From Kocuria marina (lineage in GTDB: Bacteria > Actinomycetota > Actinomycetes > Actinomycetales > Micrococcaceae), in contig BMZV01000002.1 in the NCBI GenBank assembly GCA_014652975.1, positions 516,828 to 580,827 of the forward strand: DNA of 64,000 bases. Reading direction: 5' to 3'. Position 1 is the first letter of the stretch; every line of letters begins with the position of its first letter. The translations under genes were made by a program, and so were the position numbers. The notes below the pieces were generated by a model that saw nothing but the letters and a program-made list of their open reading frames with translations, did no database searches and was not told the origin of the DNA. Shown one piece after another: positions 55,001-62,158 of the stretch.

Positions 55001-55149
55001 GCGAGCAGCGCGGACAAGTCCACGCCGTCCAGTTCCCGGAACCCCAGCCAGCGCCGGGCATTCGTGACGTCCGCGAAACCGATCGAGATCAGTTGCTTGG
55101 CCGAGATCTTCTCCGCGCGCTCCTTGGCGGTACCCGGGGTGTCAGTCAT
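52078..55149 (-). CDS. glnE: Bifunctional glutamine synthetase adenylyltransferase/deadenylase
   Basis: Controls glutamine synthetase I by adding and removing AMP on a tyrosine; 1023 residues. Two nucleotidyltransferase domains in tandem are visible: the N-terminal one with GKCGARELNYISDVDVVYV (about residue 225) and the C-terminal one with GRQGGREIGFGSDADVMYAY (about 740), each followed by a helical region with DLRPEG. Length and the two GSxxD-type motifs are as expected. Ten bases downstream of the glnA2-type gene and probably in one operon with it, although that enzyme lacks the target tyrosine. Confidence 0.96.
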   Translation of the reverse strand: MTDTPGTAKERAEKISAKQLISIGFADVTNARRWLGFRELDGVDLSALLAGLAHAASPDVALQLIVRLIENHPEVARRINGDPRESETMFRLLGASEALGEFLLRAPENLDLLDIPPVDEPRADRAEVFRAALLESVGADPQADTPVASLTGQDAHKALRVAYRRGLARVAVRDVGAVDPVAYMPAVGRQLADLAGAALEAGLAVARAHAAERWEPALVEQVRLAVIGMGKCGARELNYISDVDVVYVGETRASDAGDTPDESTSTEIATEMAHTLAQAMMAAGPEPALWEVDANLRPEGKDGPLVRTLDSHVRYYKRWAKSWEFQALLKARCVAGDQDLGRRYEAAIAPFIWSSAEREGFVESVQAMRRRVTENIPEADRDRQIKLGPGGLRDVEFTVQLLQLVHGRSDETVRTRATTESLAALSAGGYIGRADAEEFGLNYRWLRLLEHRIQLFRMRRTHLMPRDERELAVVARSVDGAAERTHPTAQKLVSDWNAAKRSVRSMHERIFYRPMLAALANAPADTTLTTDAARDRLAALGYQDTKAAMRHIEALSRGVSRRAEILRTLLPVLLDWLAEGVDPDAGLLNLRRVCEALGNTPWFLRLLRDSNAAAERLCHILSSSRYVSDLLETSPEATAWLGDDSQLATRSLDELVSQMRAQVARHHDPGEAIRAVRQIRRREQLRIALADTSGVASVETTVTGLSDVDQATVMAALYLARTEYAAEHDGAVPAEVLVIAMGRQGGREIGFGSDADVMYAYAPAPDADPGEARSAAETVLNRMVKLLKQPCTPPVVAERVLEIDNDLRPEGRSGTMVRSVASYAEYYERWGQTWEFQALTRARYMAGSEDVAQAFFRVVDRFRYPAEFTDRQLVDIRRMKARVESERMPRGADPTRQVKLGRGGLSDVEWLVQLLQLQHAHEVPELRTTSTLPALNAAVAADLVGPEDAAVLEHAWKLATDIRNGNVLRSGRASDSVPSRRVDLEAVARWIGYEPGSAAQLEEDYLRITRQSRSVFERLFYGR

Positions 55150-55158
55150 GGTCTGCCC

Positions 55159-56502
55159 CTACAGGATGCCCAGGTTGGTCCGCAGTTCGTAGGGCGAGAC
55201 CTCCTGGCGGTACTGATCCCAGTCGCGGCGCTTGTTGCGCAGGAAGTACTCGAAGACCTGCTCGCCCAGCAGCTCCGCCATGAACTCCGATTCCTCGGTC
55301 AGCCGGATCGCGTCGTGGAGGCTGCCCGGCAGGGGTTGGTGGCCCACGGCGCGGCGCTCGGCGCTGCTCATGGCGAACACGTCGTCCATCTCCACGGGCG
55401 GCAGCTCGTACTCGTTCTCGATCCCCTTGAGCCCCGCCCCCAGCAGCGCGGCGTAGGACAGGTACGGGTTCGTCGCGGAGTCGATCCCCCGGTACTCGAT
55501 CCGGGAGGACTGCACCTTGTCCGGCTTGTAGAGCGGCACACGCACCAGCGCCGAGCGGTTGTTGTGGCCCCAGGACATGTACGACGGCGCTTCGTCACCG
55601 GCCCACAGTCGCTTGTAGGAGTTCACGAACTGATTGGTCACGGACGTGAACTCAGGGGCGTGACGCAGCAGCCCGGCGATGAAGTGCCGCCCGGTTTCGG
55701 AGAGCCGGAACTCGGCCCCGGCCTCGTAGAACGCGTTGGTGTCCCCTTCGAACAGGGAGAAGTGCGTGTGCATCCCCGAGCCGGGGTGGCGGGAGAACGG
55801 CTTGGGCATGAAGGTCGCGTAGATCCCCTGGGACAGGGCCACCTCGCGCACCACGGTGCGGAACGTCATGATGTTGTCCGCGGTCTGCAGCGCGTCCGCG
55901 TAGCGCAGGTCGATCTCGTTCTGACCCGGTCCGGCCTCGTGGTGCGAGAACTCCACGGAGATGCCCACCGATTCGAGCATGTTCACCGCGGTGCGGCGGA
56001 AGTCTTGGACCACTCCCCCCGGGACGTGATCGAAGTACCCCTCGTAGTCCACCGGTACGGGTTCGCCGGTGCGCGGGTCCAGCTCGGGCGAGCGCAACAG
56101 GTAGAACTCGATCTCGGGAGCGGTGTAGCACGTGAAGCCCATGTCCGAGGCCTTGGCGAGCACGCGGCGCAGAACCCCGCGGGGATCCGCCGCGGAGGGC
56201 TCACCGTCCGGGGTCTTCAGGTCGCAGAACATCCGGGAGGTCGGCTCGTCCTCCCCGCGCCACGGCAGCAACTGAAACGTGGAGGGATCCGGTTGCAGGA
56301 GCATGTCGGACTCGAAGATCCGCGACAGCCCCTCGATCGAGGAGCCGTCGAACCCGAGGCCCTCCTCGAACGCGGCCTCCACCTCAGCGGGTGCCAGCGC
56401 AATGGACTTGAGGGTTCCCACGACGTCCGTGAACCACAACCGGACGAACCGGACGTCCCGGTCCTCGATGGTGCGCAGAACGAATTCTTGCTGACGGTCC
56501 AT
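55159..56502 (-). CDS. Glutamine synthetase, GlnA2 type
   Basis: 447-residue class I glutamine synthetase matching the length of mycobacterial GlnA2. GFDGSSIEG, PGQNEIDLRYADAL, GSGMHTHFSL, and the C-terminal active-site RIEYRGIDSATNPYL are present. Where adenylylated GlnA1 enzymes have NLYDLP, this protein reads MDDVFAMS, so the modified Tyr is absent and GlnE should not regulate it. The start is the ATG at 56502 (MDRQQEFVLRTIEDRDVRFVRL); the frame further up is noise. Confidence 0.93.
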   Translation of the reverse strand: MDRQQEFVLRTIEDRDVRFVRLWFTDVVGTLKSIALAPAEVEAAFEEGLGFDGSSIEGLSRIFESDMLLQPDPSTFQLLPWRGEDEPTSRMFCDLKTPDGEPSAADPRGVLRRVLAKASDMGFTCYTAPEIEFYLLRSPELDPRTGEPVPVDYEGYFDHVPGGVVQDFRRTAVNMLESVGISVEFSHHEAGPGQNEIDLRYADALQTADNIMTFRTVVREVALSQGIYATFMPKPFSRHPGSGMHTHFSLFEGDTNAFYEAGAEFRLSETGRHFIAGLLRHAPEFTSVTNQFVNSYKRLWAGDEAPSYMSWGHNNRSALVRVPLYKPDKVQSSRIEYRGIDSATNPYLSYAALLGAGLKGIENEYELPPVEMDDVFAMSSAERRAVGHQPLPGSLHDAIRLTEESEFMAELLGEQVFEYFLRNKRRDWDQYRQEVSPYELRTNLGIL

Positions 56503-56727
56503 GGGTCCACCTCGGATTCCTGGGGCGTGTGACACAGCGGCTGCGGGCTCAGGCGCCGGGGTCATGCCCGGGACGAGCCACGTCACAACTGTATCGGTCG
56601 CAGCAGCGTTCCCCGCGCCCGTCTCCCCCATCTGTCCGCTTGCGTGTTCCCGCCCCGGTCCGCACGGCGATCGGGTCGCCGAGCCAGTGCCGCTCCCCGC
56701 CCGGAACCCCTGGGCCCGACCGGCCGG

Positions 56728-56733
56728 TACCCT
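56728..56733 (+). promoter_or_regulatory. Putative -10 box of panB (leaderless)
   Basis: TACCCT ends six bases before the ATG at 56740 and no Shine-Dalgarno is present between. Confidence 0.5.
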
Positions 56734-56739
56734 GACACC

Positions 56740-57594
56740 ATGAGCGAAACGCAGCCTTCGTCCGGTTCCCCCGCCGAGAAATCCCTCGCCCAGATCGCCC
56801 GCGTGCGGACCCTGCACCTGCAACGTGCCAAGGACGCCGGGGAGAAGTTCTCCATGCTCACGAGCTACGACACGCTCACCGCGGGGATCTTCGACCGAGC
56901 CGGCGTGGACGTCCTGCTCGTGGGTGATTCACTCGGCAACACGGTGCTCGGACACGAGTCCACCCTGCCGGTCACGCTCGAGCACATGATCACGTTCTCC
57001 GCCGCGGTCGTGCGCGGCGTACAGCGCAGCCTCGTGGTCGTGGACCTGCCCTTCGGCTCGTACGAGGAGTCCCCGGATCAGGCCGTGCGCAGCGCGGCGC
57101 GGATCATGAAGGAGTCCGGCGCGCACGCCGTGAAGATCGAGGCGGGGGAAGCGCTCGCGGAGCACCTGGCCGCCGTGGTGCGCGCTGGGATCCCTGTCAT
57201 GGGTCACGTCGGATTCACCCCGCAGTCCGAGCATGCGCTGGGCGGGTTCCGGATCCAGGGCCGCGGCGAGGCCGGGGAGCAGCTACTGCGCGACGCCCGT
57301 GCCGTGCAGGACGCCGGGTGCTTCGCCGTCGTCCTGGAAATGGTGTCCGCGGACGCCGCGGCACGAGTGGAGGACGAGCTGCGGATCCCCACGGTGGGGA
57401 TCGGCGCCGGGAATGTGACCACCGGCCAGGTGCTCGTGTGGCAGGACATGCTGGGGTTGCGCACCGGGAAGATGCCGCGCTTCGTCAAGCAGTACGCGCA
57501 GCTCGCTCAGGTCGCCGACGACGCCGTGCGCGGCTACGTGGCCGACGTCCGCTCCGGTGCGTTCCCGGCCGAGGAGCACTCCTACCGGGGGTGA
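56740..57594 (+). CDS. panB: 3-methyl-2-oxobutanoate hydroxymethyltransferase
   Basis: First committed step of pantothenate synthesis, using methylene-tetrahydrofolate; 284 residues. It shows FSMLTSYDTLTAGIFDRAGVDVLLVGDSLGN, then VKIEAGE, GHVGFTPQSEHALGGF and PTVGIGAGNVTTGQVLVWQDMLG. I chose the ATG at 56740, which has a -10 box just upstream. Divergent from the glutamine synthetase gene. Confidence 0.96.
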   Translation: MSETQPSSGSPAEKSLAQIARVRTLHLQRAKDAGEKFSMLTSYDTLTAGIFDRAGVDVLLVGDSLGNTVLGHESTLPVTLEHMITFSAAVVRGVQRSLVVVDLPFGSYEESPDQAVRSAARIMKESGAHAVKIEAGEALAEHLAAVVRAGIPVMGHVGFTPQSEHALGGFRIQGRGEAGEQLLRDARAVQDAGCFAVVLEMVSADAAARVEDELRIPTVGIGAGNVTTGQVLVWQDMLGLRTGKMPRFVKQYAQLAQVADDAVRGYVADVRSGAFPAEEHSYRG

Positions 57595-57654
57595 CGCCCG
57601 GGTCGCCCCGAACCAGAATGGGACCGGGCGACGTCGCCGCCCGGCCCTACAGGG

Positions 57655-57831
57655 TCAGTCACCCTTGAACGCGGCGTCCTCCTCGTCCCAGCGCTTGGTG
57701 TTCTCCGCGGCGCGCTCGAGGGCGCGCGAGGCCTCCTCGCGGGTCGCGTAGGGGCCCATGAGCTTGCGGTAGTCGTCCTTGGGGCCTTCCTCGACCTGCT
57801 TGGTGTAGAGGTTGTACCAGTACTCGGCCAT
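57655..57831 (-). CDS. Small conserved actinobacterial protein (SPOR-like)
   Basis: 58 residues: MAEYWYNLYTKQVEEGP, then a region KLMGPYATREEASRALERA resembling one repeat of the SPOR fold, and an acidic end. Small proteins of this kind are commonly encoded between panB and map in Micrococcales, which supports that it is real. Function unknown. The start is the ATG at 57831; 12 more codons are open upstream. Confidence 0.75.
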   Translation of the reverse strand: MAEYWYNLYTKQVEEGPKDDYRKLMGPYATREEASRALERAAENTKRWDEEDAAFKGD

Positions 57832-57924
57832 GATCTTCCTCCCTGTGCGGCGCCGTGCGCCGTACACCCGCCCCGCGGCGGGGTCGCGAACCTTCCCGGC
57901 CGGACGGGCCCGGGACTCAAGGAT

Positions 57925-57930
57925 TAGGCT
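57925..57930 (+). promoter_or_regulatory. Possible -10 box of map
   Basis: TAGGCT in an AT-richer patch of the region between the small leftward gene and map. It would give a 5' leader of about 75 nt that includes AGGAGG at 57997-58002. Confidence 0.4.
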
Positions 57931-58014
57931 AGTTGCTGAACCAGGTGTTCGGGGCGCCTTGACGCCTCACAGCACGAACACGCCCGCGATCGCCGCAGGA
58001 GGCAATGACCCATC

Positions 58015-58911
58015 GTGACCACGCACAATCTCGCACCAGCACCCGGATCCACCGCACCGCGCGGCGCGCTGCGCCCCGGGAACCTCACCCCGCGGCGCCA
58101 CGTCCCGGGCGGGATCGAGCGGCCGGAGTACGTGGGACGCCGGGACGCGAACGAGGGTCACGCCTCCAACGTGTACACCCCCGAAGAGATCGAGCTGGTG
58201 CGCGAGGCCGGCCGGATCGCCGCCCGTGCGCTGCAGGCCGCAGGCGCGGAGGCCAAGCCCGGCGTGACCACGGATGAACTGGACCGGATCGCGCACGAGT
58301 ACATGTGTGATCACGGGGCATACCCCTCGTGCCTCGAGTATCGCGGGTTCCCCAAGTCCATCTGCACGTCACTCAACGAGGTGATCTGTCACGGCATCCC
58401 CGATTCCACCGTGCTCGAGGACGGGGACATCATCAACCTGGACGTCACCGCGTACAAGAACGGCATGCACGGGGACACCAATGCCATGTTCCTGGTGGGT
58501 GACGTGGACGAGGACTCCCGCCTGCTCGTGGAACGCACGTACGAGGCGATGAACCGCGGGATCAAGGCCGTGCGTCCCGGGCGTGAGATCAACGTGATCG
58601 GGCGCGTCATCGAGAAGTACGCCAAGCGGTTCGACTACGGGGTCGTGCGCGACTTCACCGGGCACGGCGTGGGGCGCGAGTTCCACACGGGTCTGATCGT
58701 CCCGCACTACGACGCCGCCCCGTCCTACGACACCGAGATGGTCCCGGGAATGATCTTCACGATCGAACCCATGCTGACCCTCGGTTCCATCACGTGGGAC
58801 CAGTGGTCCGACGACTGGACCATCACGACCCACGACAAGATGCGCACTGCACAGTTCGAACACACCATGGTCGTGACCGATGACGGCGTGGAGATCCTCA
58901 CCCTCCCGTAA
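58015..58911 (+). CDS. map: Methionine aminopeptidase, type I
   Basis: Removes initiator methionine; 298 residues, with an N-terminal extension of about 45 residues that includes a Pro/Arg-rich stretch as in mycobacterial MapB. Metal and active-site residues are visible: [27 protein letters not shown] (His), [17 protein letters not shown] (two Asp), [11 protein letters not shown] (His) and FTIEPMLT (Glu), with a final Glu in AQFEHTMVV. The start is the GTG at 58015, the first start codon after AGGAGG. Confidence 0.95.
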   Translation: MTTHNLAPAPGSTAPRGALRPGNLTPRRHVPGGIERPEYVGRRDANEGHASNVYTPEEIELVREAGRIAARALQAAGAEAKPGVTTDELDRIAHEYMCDHGAYPSCLEYRGFPKSICTSLNEVICHGIPDSTVLEDGDIINLDVTAYKNGMHGDTNAMFLVGDVDEDSRLLVERTYEAMNRGIKAVRPGREINVIGRVIEKYAKRFDYGVVRDFTGHGVGREFHTGLIVPHYDAAPSYDTEMVPGMIFTIEPMLTLGSITWDQWSDDWTITTHDKMRTAQFEHTMVVTDDGVEILTLP

Positions 58912-58983
58912 GATCGAGCGACGGGGCGGGCTGCGTCGCGTCCACCTCCGCATAGTTTCCACCGTGAACCGAAGGGACCGTTC

Positions 58984-59817
58984 ATGAGCTCAGGTACTCC
59001 GCAGGGTGTCGTATCGCAGTGTGGCATCGGAATCGACATTGGTGGTACCGGCACCAAGGGTGGGATCGTGGATCTCGCCACCGGCCAACTCGTGGGTGAA
59101 CGGTTCCGCATCCCCACGCCGCAGCCCGCCACGCCGGAAGCCGTGGCCGGCGTCGTCAAGCAGATCGTGGACGAACTGCAGTCCCGCCCCGAGGCCCCGG
59201 CCCCGGACAGCCACGTGGGCATCGTTTTCCCCGCCATCATCAAGAACGGGGTGGCGCTGTCCGCGGCGAACGTGGACAAGTCGTGGATCAACACGAACGT
59301 GGATGCTCTCATGACCGAGACGCTGGGCCGTGAGGTCGAGGCCCTCAACGACGCCGACGGCGCCGGGCTCGCCGAAGCGCACTACGGCGCAGGCAAGGGC
59401 AAGGAAGGCCTGGTCATGGTGATCACCCTGGGCACAGGGATCGGTTCCGCGATGATCCTCAACGGCCAACTGGTCCCCAACGCCGAGCTCGGTCACCTGG
59501 AGATCGACGGCTTCGATGCCGAGACCAAGGCCTCGGCCGCCGCCCGGGAACGCGAGCAGCTGCCCTGGAAGAAGTGGGCCAAGAAGCGGCTGCAGCGGTA
59601 CTTCTCCCACGTGGAGTTCCTGTTCTCCCCGTCCCTGTTCGTGATCGGGGGCGGTGTGTCCAAGAACTCGGAGAAGTTCCTGCCCTACCTCGAACTGCGG
59701 ACACCGGTAGAGATCGCCGCGCTGCGCAACAACGCCGGCATCGTGGGTGCTGCGCTGTGGGCCCAGCAGTGCCGAGACGCCCAGGCCGCCAAGCCGGTCA
59801 TCGACCCCGTGAAGTGA
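58984..59817 (+). CDS. ppgK: Polyphosphate glucokinase
   Basis: ROK-family kinase that phosphorylates glucose with polyphosphate or ATP; 277 residues. The phosphate loop is GIGIDIGGTGTKGGIVD and the catalytic Asp region is ALNDADGAGLAEAHYGAG. GTGIGSAMILNGQLVPNAELGH is present, and the C-terminus has LFVIGGGVSKNSEKFLPYL. It starts MSSGTPQGVV at 58984 after GAAGGGA. Typical of actinobacteria. Confidence 0.95.
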   Translation: MSSGTPQGVVSQCGIGIDIGGTGTKGGIVDLATGQLVGERFRIPTPQPATPEAVAGVVKQIVDELQSRPEAPAPDSHVGIVFPAIIKNGVALSAANVDKSWINTNVDALMTETLGREVEALNDADGAGLAEAHYGAGKGKEGLVMVITLGTGIGSAMILNGQLVPNAELGHLEIDGFDAETKASAAAREREQLPWKKWAKKRLQRYFSHVEFLFSPSLFVIGGGVSKNSEKFLPYLELRTPVEIAALRNNAGIVGAALWAQQCRDAQAAKPVIDPVK

Positions 59818-59824
59818 CGGACGC

Positions 59825-59862
59825 CCGTCCCGGGCCGTGGAGATCCTCCGCGCTCGGGACGG
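59825..59862 (+). terminator. Hairpin after ppgK
   Basis: CCGTCCCG / CGGGACGG (59825-59832 and 59855-59862), seven bases past the ppgK stop. Confidence 0.55.
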
Positions 59863-59886
59863 TACCGACCCGCCCTGGAAATGGGT

Positions 59887-59936
59887 GAGACCCCGAAGGT
59901 GACCGCGGCTTCCCCTCCGCGGACCCTCGGGGTCTC
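59887..59936. terminator. Bidirectional hairpin between ppgK and the sirtuin gene
   Basis: GAGACCCCGA / TCGGGGTCTC (59887-59896 and 59927-59936), with an inner CCGCGG repeat that can extend the structure. It lies 34 bases past the sirtuin stop and can serve either strand. Confidence 0.65.
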
Positions 59937-59969
59937 GTATTGAGAGTCTAAGTACTCAACGCATTCGGA

Positions 59970-60875
59970 TCAAGCTGTCAGGTGGTCGCCCAGGTCGGCG
60001 AGGAATTCCCCCACGGGAGCGTCCACCTTCACGGTGGCCATCGAGTCCCCTCCGGTGACGCCGTGGTTGACGATCACCACGGGGATCCCCTCTCGGTCTG
60101 CTTGCCGCACGAACCGGCGTCCGGAGTTCACGGTCAGCGACGATCCCGCCACGAGTAGCGCCTCGGACCGCGCGACCATGCGCCGCGCCAGGGCCACGCG
60201 GTGCGACGGCGCGTTCTCCCCGAAGAACACGACATCCGGTTTCAGCACCCCCTGGCACACGGGGCAGTCCCACACACGGAAACCGCCGGTGTGCTCCACG
60301 GTGGCGTCCGCGTCCGGGGCGTATTCGATGTCGTCCGCCGAGGCCATGCCGTCGTAGAACCCGGGGTTCAACTCGTCCAGGTAGCGCGAGACCTGTTCCC
60401 GGGGGAACCGGGACGAGCACGAGGTGCACAACACCCACGCGTAGGTGCCGTGCAGGTCCACCACGGCCACGGAGCCGGCTTTCTGGTGCAGCCGGTCGAT
60501 GTTCTGGGTGATGATCCCGTCCACCAGACCGGCGGCCTCGAGCCGGGCCAGCGCCTCGTGGGCGGCGGACGGTTGTGCCCGGGCCACGAAGTGCCAGCCG
60601 TACTGGTTACGGGCCCAGTAGTGCCGGCGACTCGCCACATTGCCCATGAACTCCTGGTATGTCATGGGGGAACGAGGTTTGGCGCCCGGGCCGCGGTAGT
60701 CGGGGATCCCGGACGGGGTGCTCACCCCCGCGCCCGTGAGCACCGCGATCTGCTTGCCCCGTAGCACCTCGAGAACGCGCGGCAGACCGTCCCGGGCGTT
60801 CAGTGCATGGGGATCGGGGAAGAGGCTCTCGTCCACCGGTGCGCCGTAACCGGCGCGCAGTACTCGCAGGGGCAT
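59970..60875 (-). CDS. Sir2-family NAD-dependent protein deacylase
   Basis: 301 residues. GAGVSTPSGIPDYRGPG, TQNIDRLHQKAG, the catalytic His in DLHGTYAWV, and zinc cysteines CTSC...CPVC identify a sirtuin. PDVVFFGEN and GSSLTVNSG follow. Start taken at the ATG at 60875, which shares a base with the peroxiredoxin stop (TGATG), so the genes are coupled; an open frame 15 codons longer overlaps that gene. Confidence 0.92.
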   Translation of the reverse strand: MPLRVLRAGYGAPVDESLFPDPHALNARDGLPRVLEVLRGKQIAVLTGAGVSTPSGIPDYRGPGAKPRSPMTYQEFMGNVASRRHYWARNQYGWHFVARAQPSAAHEALARLEAAGLVDGIITQNIDRLHQKAGSVAVVDLHGTYAWVLCTSCSSRFPREQVSRYLDELNPGFYDGMASADDIEYAPDADATVEHTGGFRVWDCPVCQGVLKPDVVFFGENAPSHRVALARRMVARSEALLVAGSSLTVNSGRRFVRQADREGIPVVIVNHGVTGGDSMATVKVDAPVGEFLADLGDHLTA

Positions 60876-61336
60876 CAGGACCGGGGCAGGTTCTCGAGGA
60901 CGCCCCGCAGTCGATCCCATTCCCGGGCCTGGGTGATGTCGGCGGAGCTGACGTCACGGATGATCCCGCGGGCGTCGATGGTGATGGTGTGGCGCTGGGC
61001 GCACCCTGCGTCTTCGTCCAGGACACCGTAGCGGCGGGCCACGTCCCCGTGGGGCCAGTGATCGGAGAGCATCTGGAAGTCGTAGGACTCCTGCCGCGCG
61101 AACGCGTCCAATGCGAAGTGGCTGTCCGTGGAAATACACACCACGACGGCGTCGAACTCATCGAACATGTCCGCGTGATCCTGCAGATGGCACAACTCGT
61201 CCGTGCAGATCGGCGAGAACGCGTAGGGGAAGAACACGAGCACGACCGGCGCACCCCGGTAGTCGCCCAGGGAGCGGGACTCGCCGTGACGGTCCTGGAG
61301 GGTGAAGTCCGGCGCGGTGGATCCGATCGCACTCAT
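60875..61336 (-). CDS. Peroxiredoxin (AhpE/BCP type)
   Basis: 153-residue thiol peroxidase. The peroxidatic Cys44 lies in FFPYAFSPICTDEL, and a second Cys (Cys49) five residues later is at the spacing seen for the resolving Cys of BCP enzymes. The FFPYAFSPICT context is close to AhpE. Cytoplasmic. First of a two-gene unit with the sirtuin. Confidence 0.93.
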   Translation of the reverse strand: MSAIGSTAPDFTLQDRHGESRSLGDYRGAPVVLVFFPYAFSPICTDELCHLQDHADMFDEFDAVVVCISTDSHFALDAFARQESYDFQMLSDHWPHGDVARRYGVLDEDAGCAQRHTITIDARGIIRDVSSADITQAREWDRLRGVLENLPRS

Positions 61337-61376
61337 GAGAGCCCTTCCTGCCGCGCGGGAGCGCCGCGGCGCGCGC

Positions 61377-61793
61377 TCAGAAATTTCGTTTGGGAGTCAG
61401 GCGGGAGACGGACCAGTCCGGGGAGACCCGTGCCGCGCTCGTGACGTGCAGACCGGCGGTCGAGGCCGCTTCCTGGATGTCAGCGGGAGAGACGTGGTCC
61501 TGGCGGCCGGCCTTGGGCGTCAGCAACCACACGACACCGCCGTCGTCGAGGGTGGTCTGGACGTCCACGAGCTCGTCCACCAGATCGCCGTCCCCGTCAC
61601 GCCACCACAGCACGACGGCGTCCACGACCTCTTGGGCGTCCTCGTCGAAGAGCTCCGAGCCGATCGCGTCCTCGATCCGCTCGCGCAGATCCGCGTCGAC
61701 ATCGTCGTCGTAACCGAATTCCTGGACGTAGTCGCCGTCGTTCAGATTCAGTTGCGCCGCAATGCTCTCCTCGGGGGCTTTCGCCTCGCTCAC
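61377..61793 (-). CDS. DUF3052 family protein
   Basis: 138 residues. The family hallmarks are visible: VQEFGYDDDVDADLRERIE, VVLWWRDGDGDLVDELVD and VWLLTPKAGRQDHV. Function unknown. DUF3052 is a regular neighbour of aceE in actinobacteria, and here it is divergent from it. The 40 bases between it and the peroxiredoxin start do not show a terminator. Confidence 0.9.
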   Translation of the reverse strand: MSEAKAPEESIAAQLNLNDGDYVQEFGYDDDVDADLRERIEDAIGSELFDEDAQEVVDAVVLWWRDGDGDLVDELVDVQTTLDDGGVVWLLTPKAGRQDHVSPADIQEAASTAGLHVTSAARVSPDWSVSRLTPKRNF

Positions 61794-62158
61794 CGTAACT
61801 CTCCTTCACTGCTGTCTCGCGCGGGGCCGGACCGTCGGCTCAACGACGCTGCCGGACCTCACCCTCACCGTGACGGGGATGTCAACGGTGCGTAATAAAG
61901 ACAACACTGGATTGTCCCCGCGTTCAAGCCACACCACGAACCGCGGGGCGAATCGGGTGACTTGTGACACGTTCCACACTCGTGGCGGCCCGGCGCAGGC
62001 GGTGTGACGCGTGAAACGGTGTGGTCACTGCCGGTGACGCCATCGCGTGTGACACGATGAAAGGACGACGGCATCGGCCTGTCCGAGCACCCGCCGCCTG
62101 ACACACCGCTCCGACACCGGGGATCCCGTGACACGGAGCTGACGATAGAGAGGTTCTC
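61794..62158. promoter_or_regulatory. aceE upstream region with repeated GTGAC motifs
   Basis: 365 bases without a gene. They contain at least eight GTGAC/GTCAC pentamers, among them TGTGACAC at 61963-61970 and 62048-62055, GTGACAC at 62128-62134 and the inverted pair GTCAC-N5-GTGAC at 62024-62038. The region must hold the promoters of both aceE and the DUF3052 gene. AT-rich TAATAA at about 61891 is the only strong -10-like hexamer. I cannot name the regulator. Confidence 0.5.

Noticed and set aside
61950..62060. CRP/GlxR site (TGTGA-N6-TCACA) before aceE
   Set aside because: TGTGA half sites exist, but no correctly spaced TCACA partner is present, so only the repeat cluster is reported.
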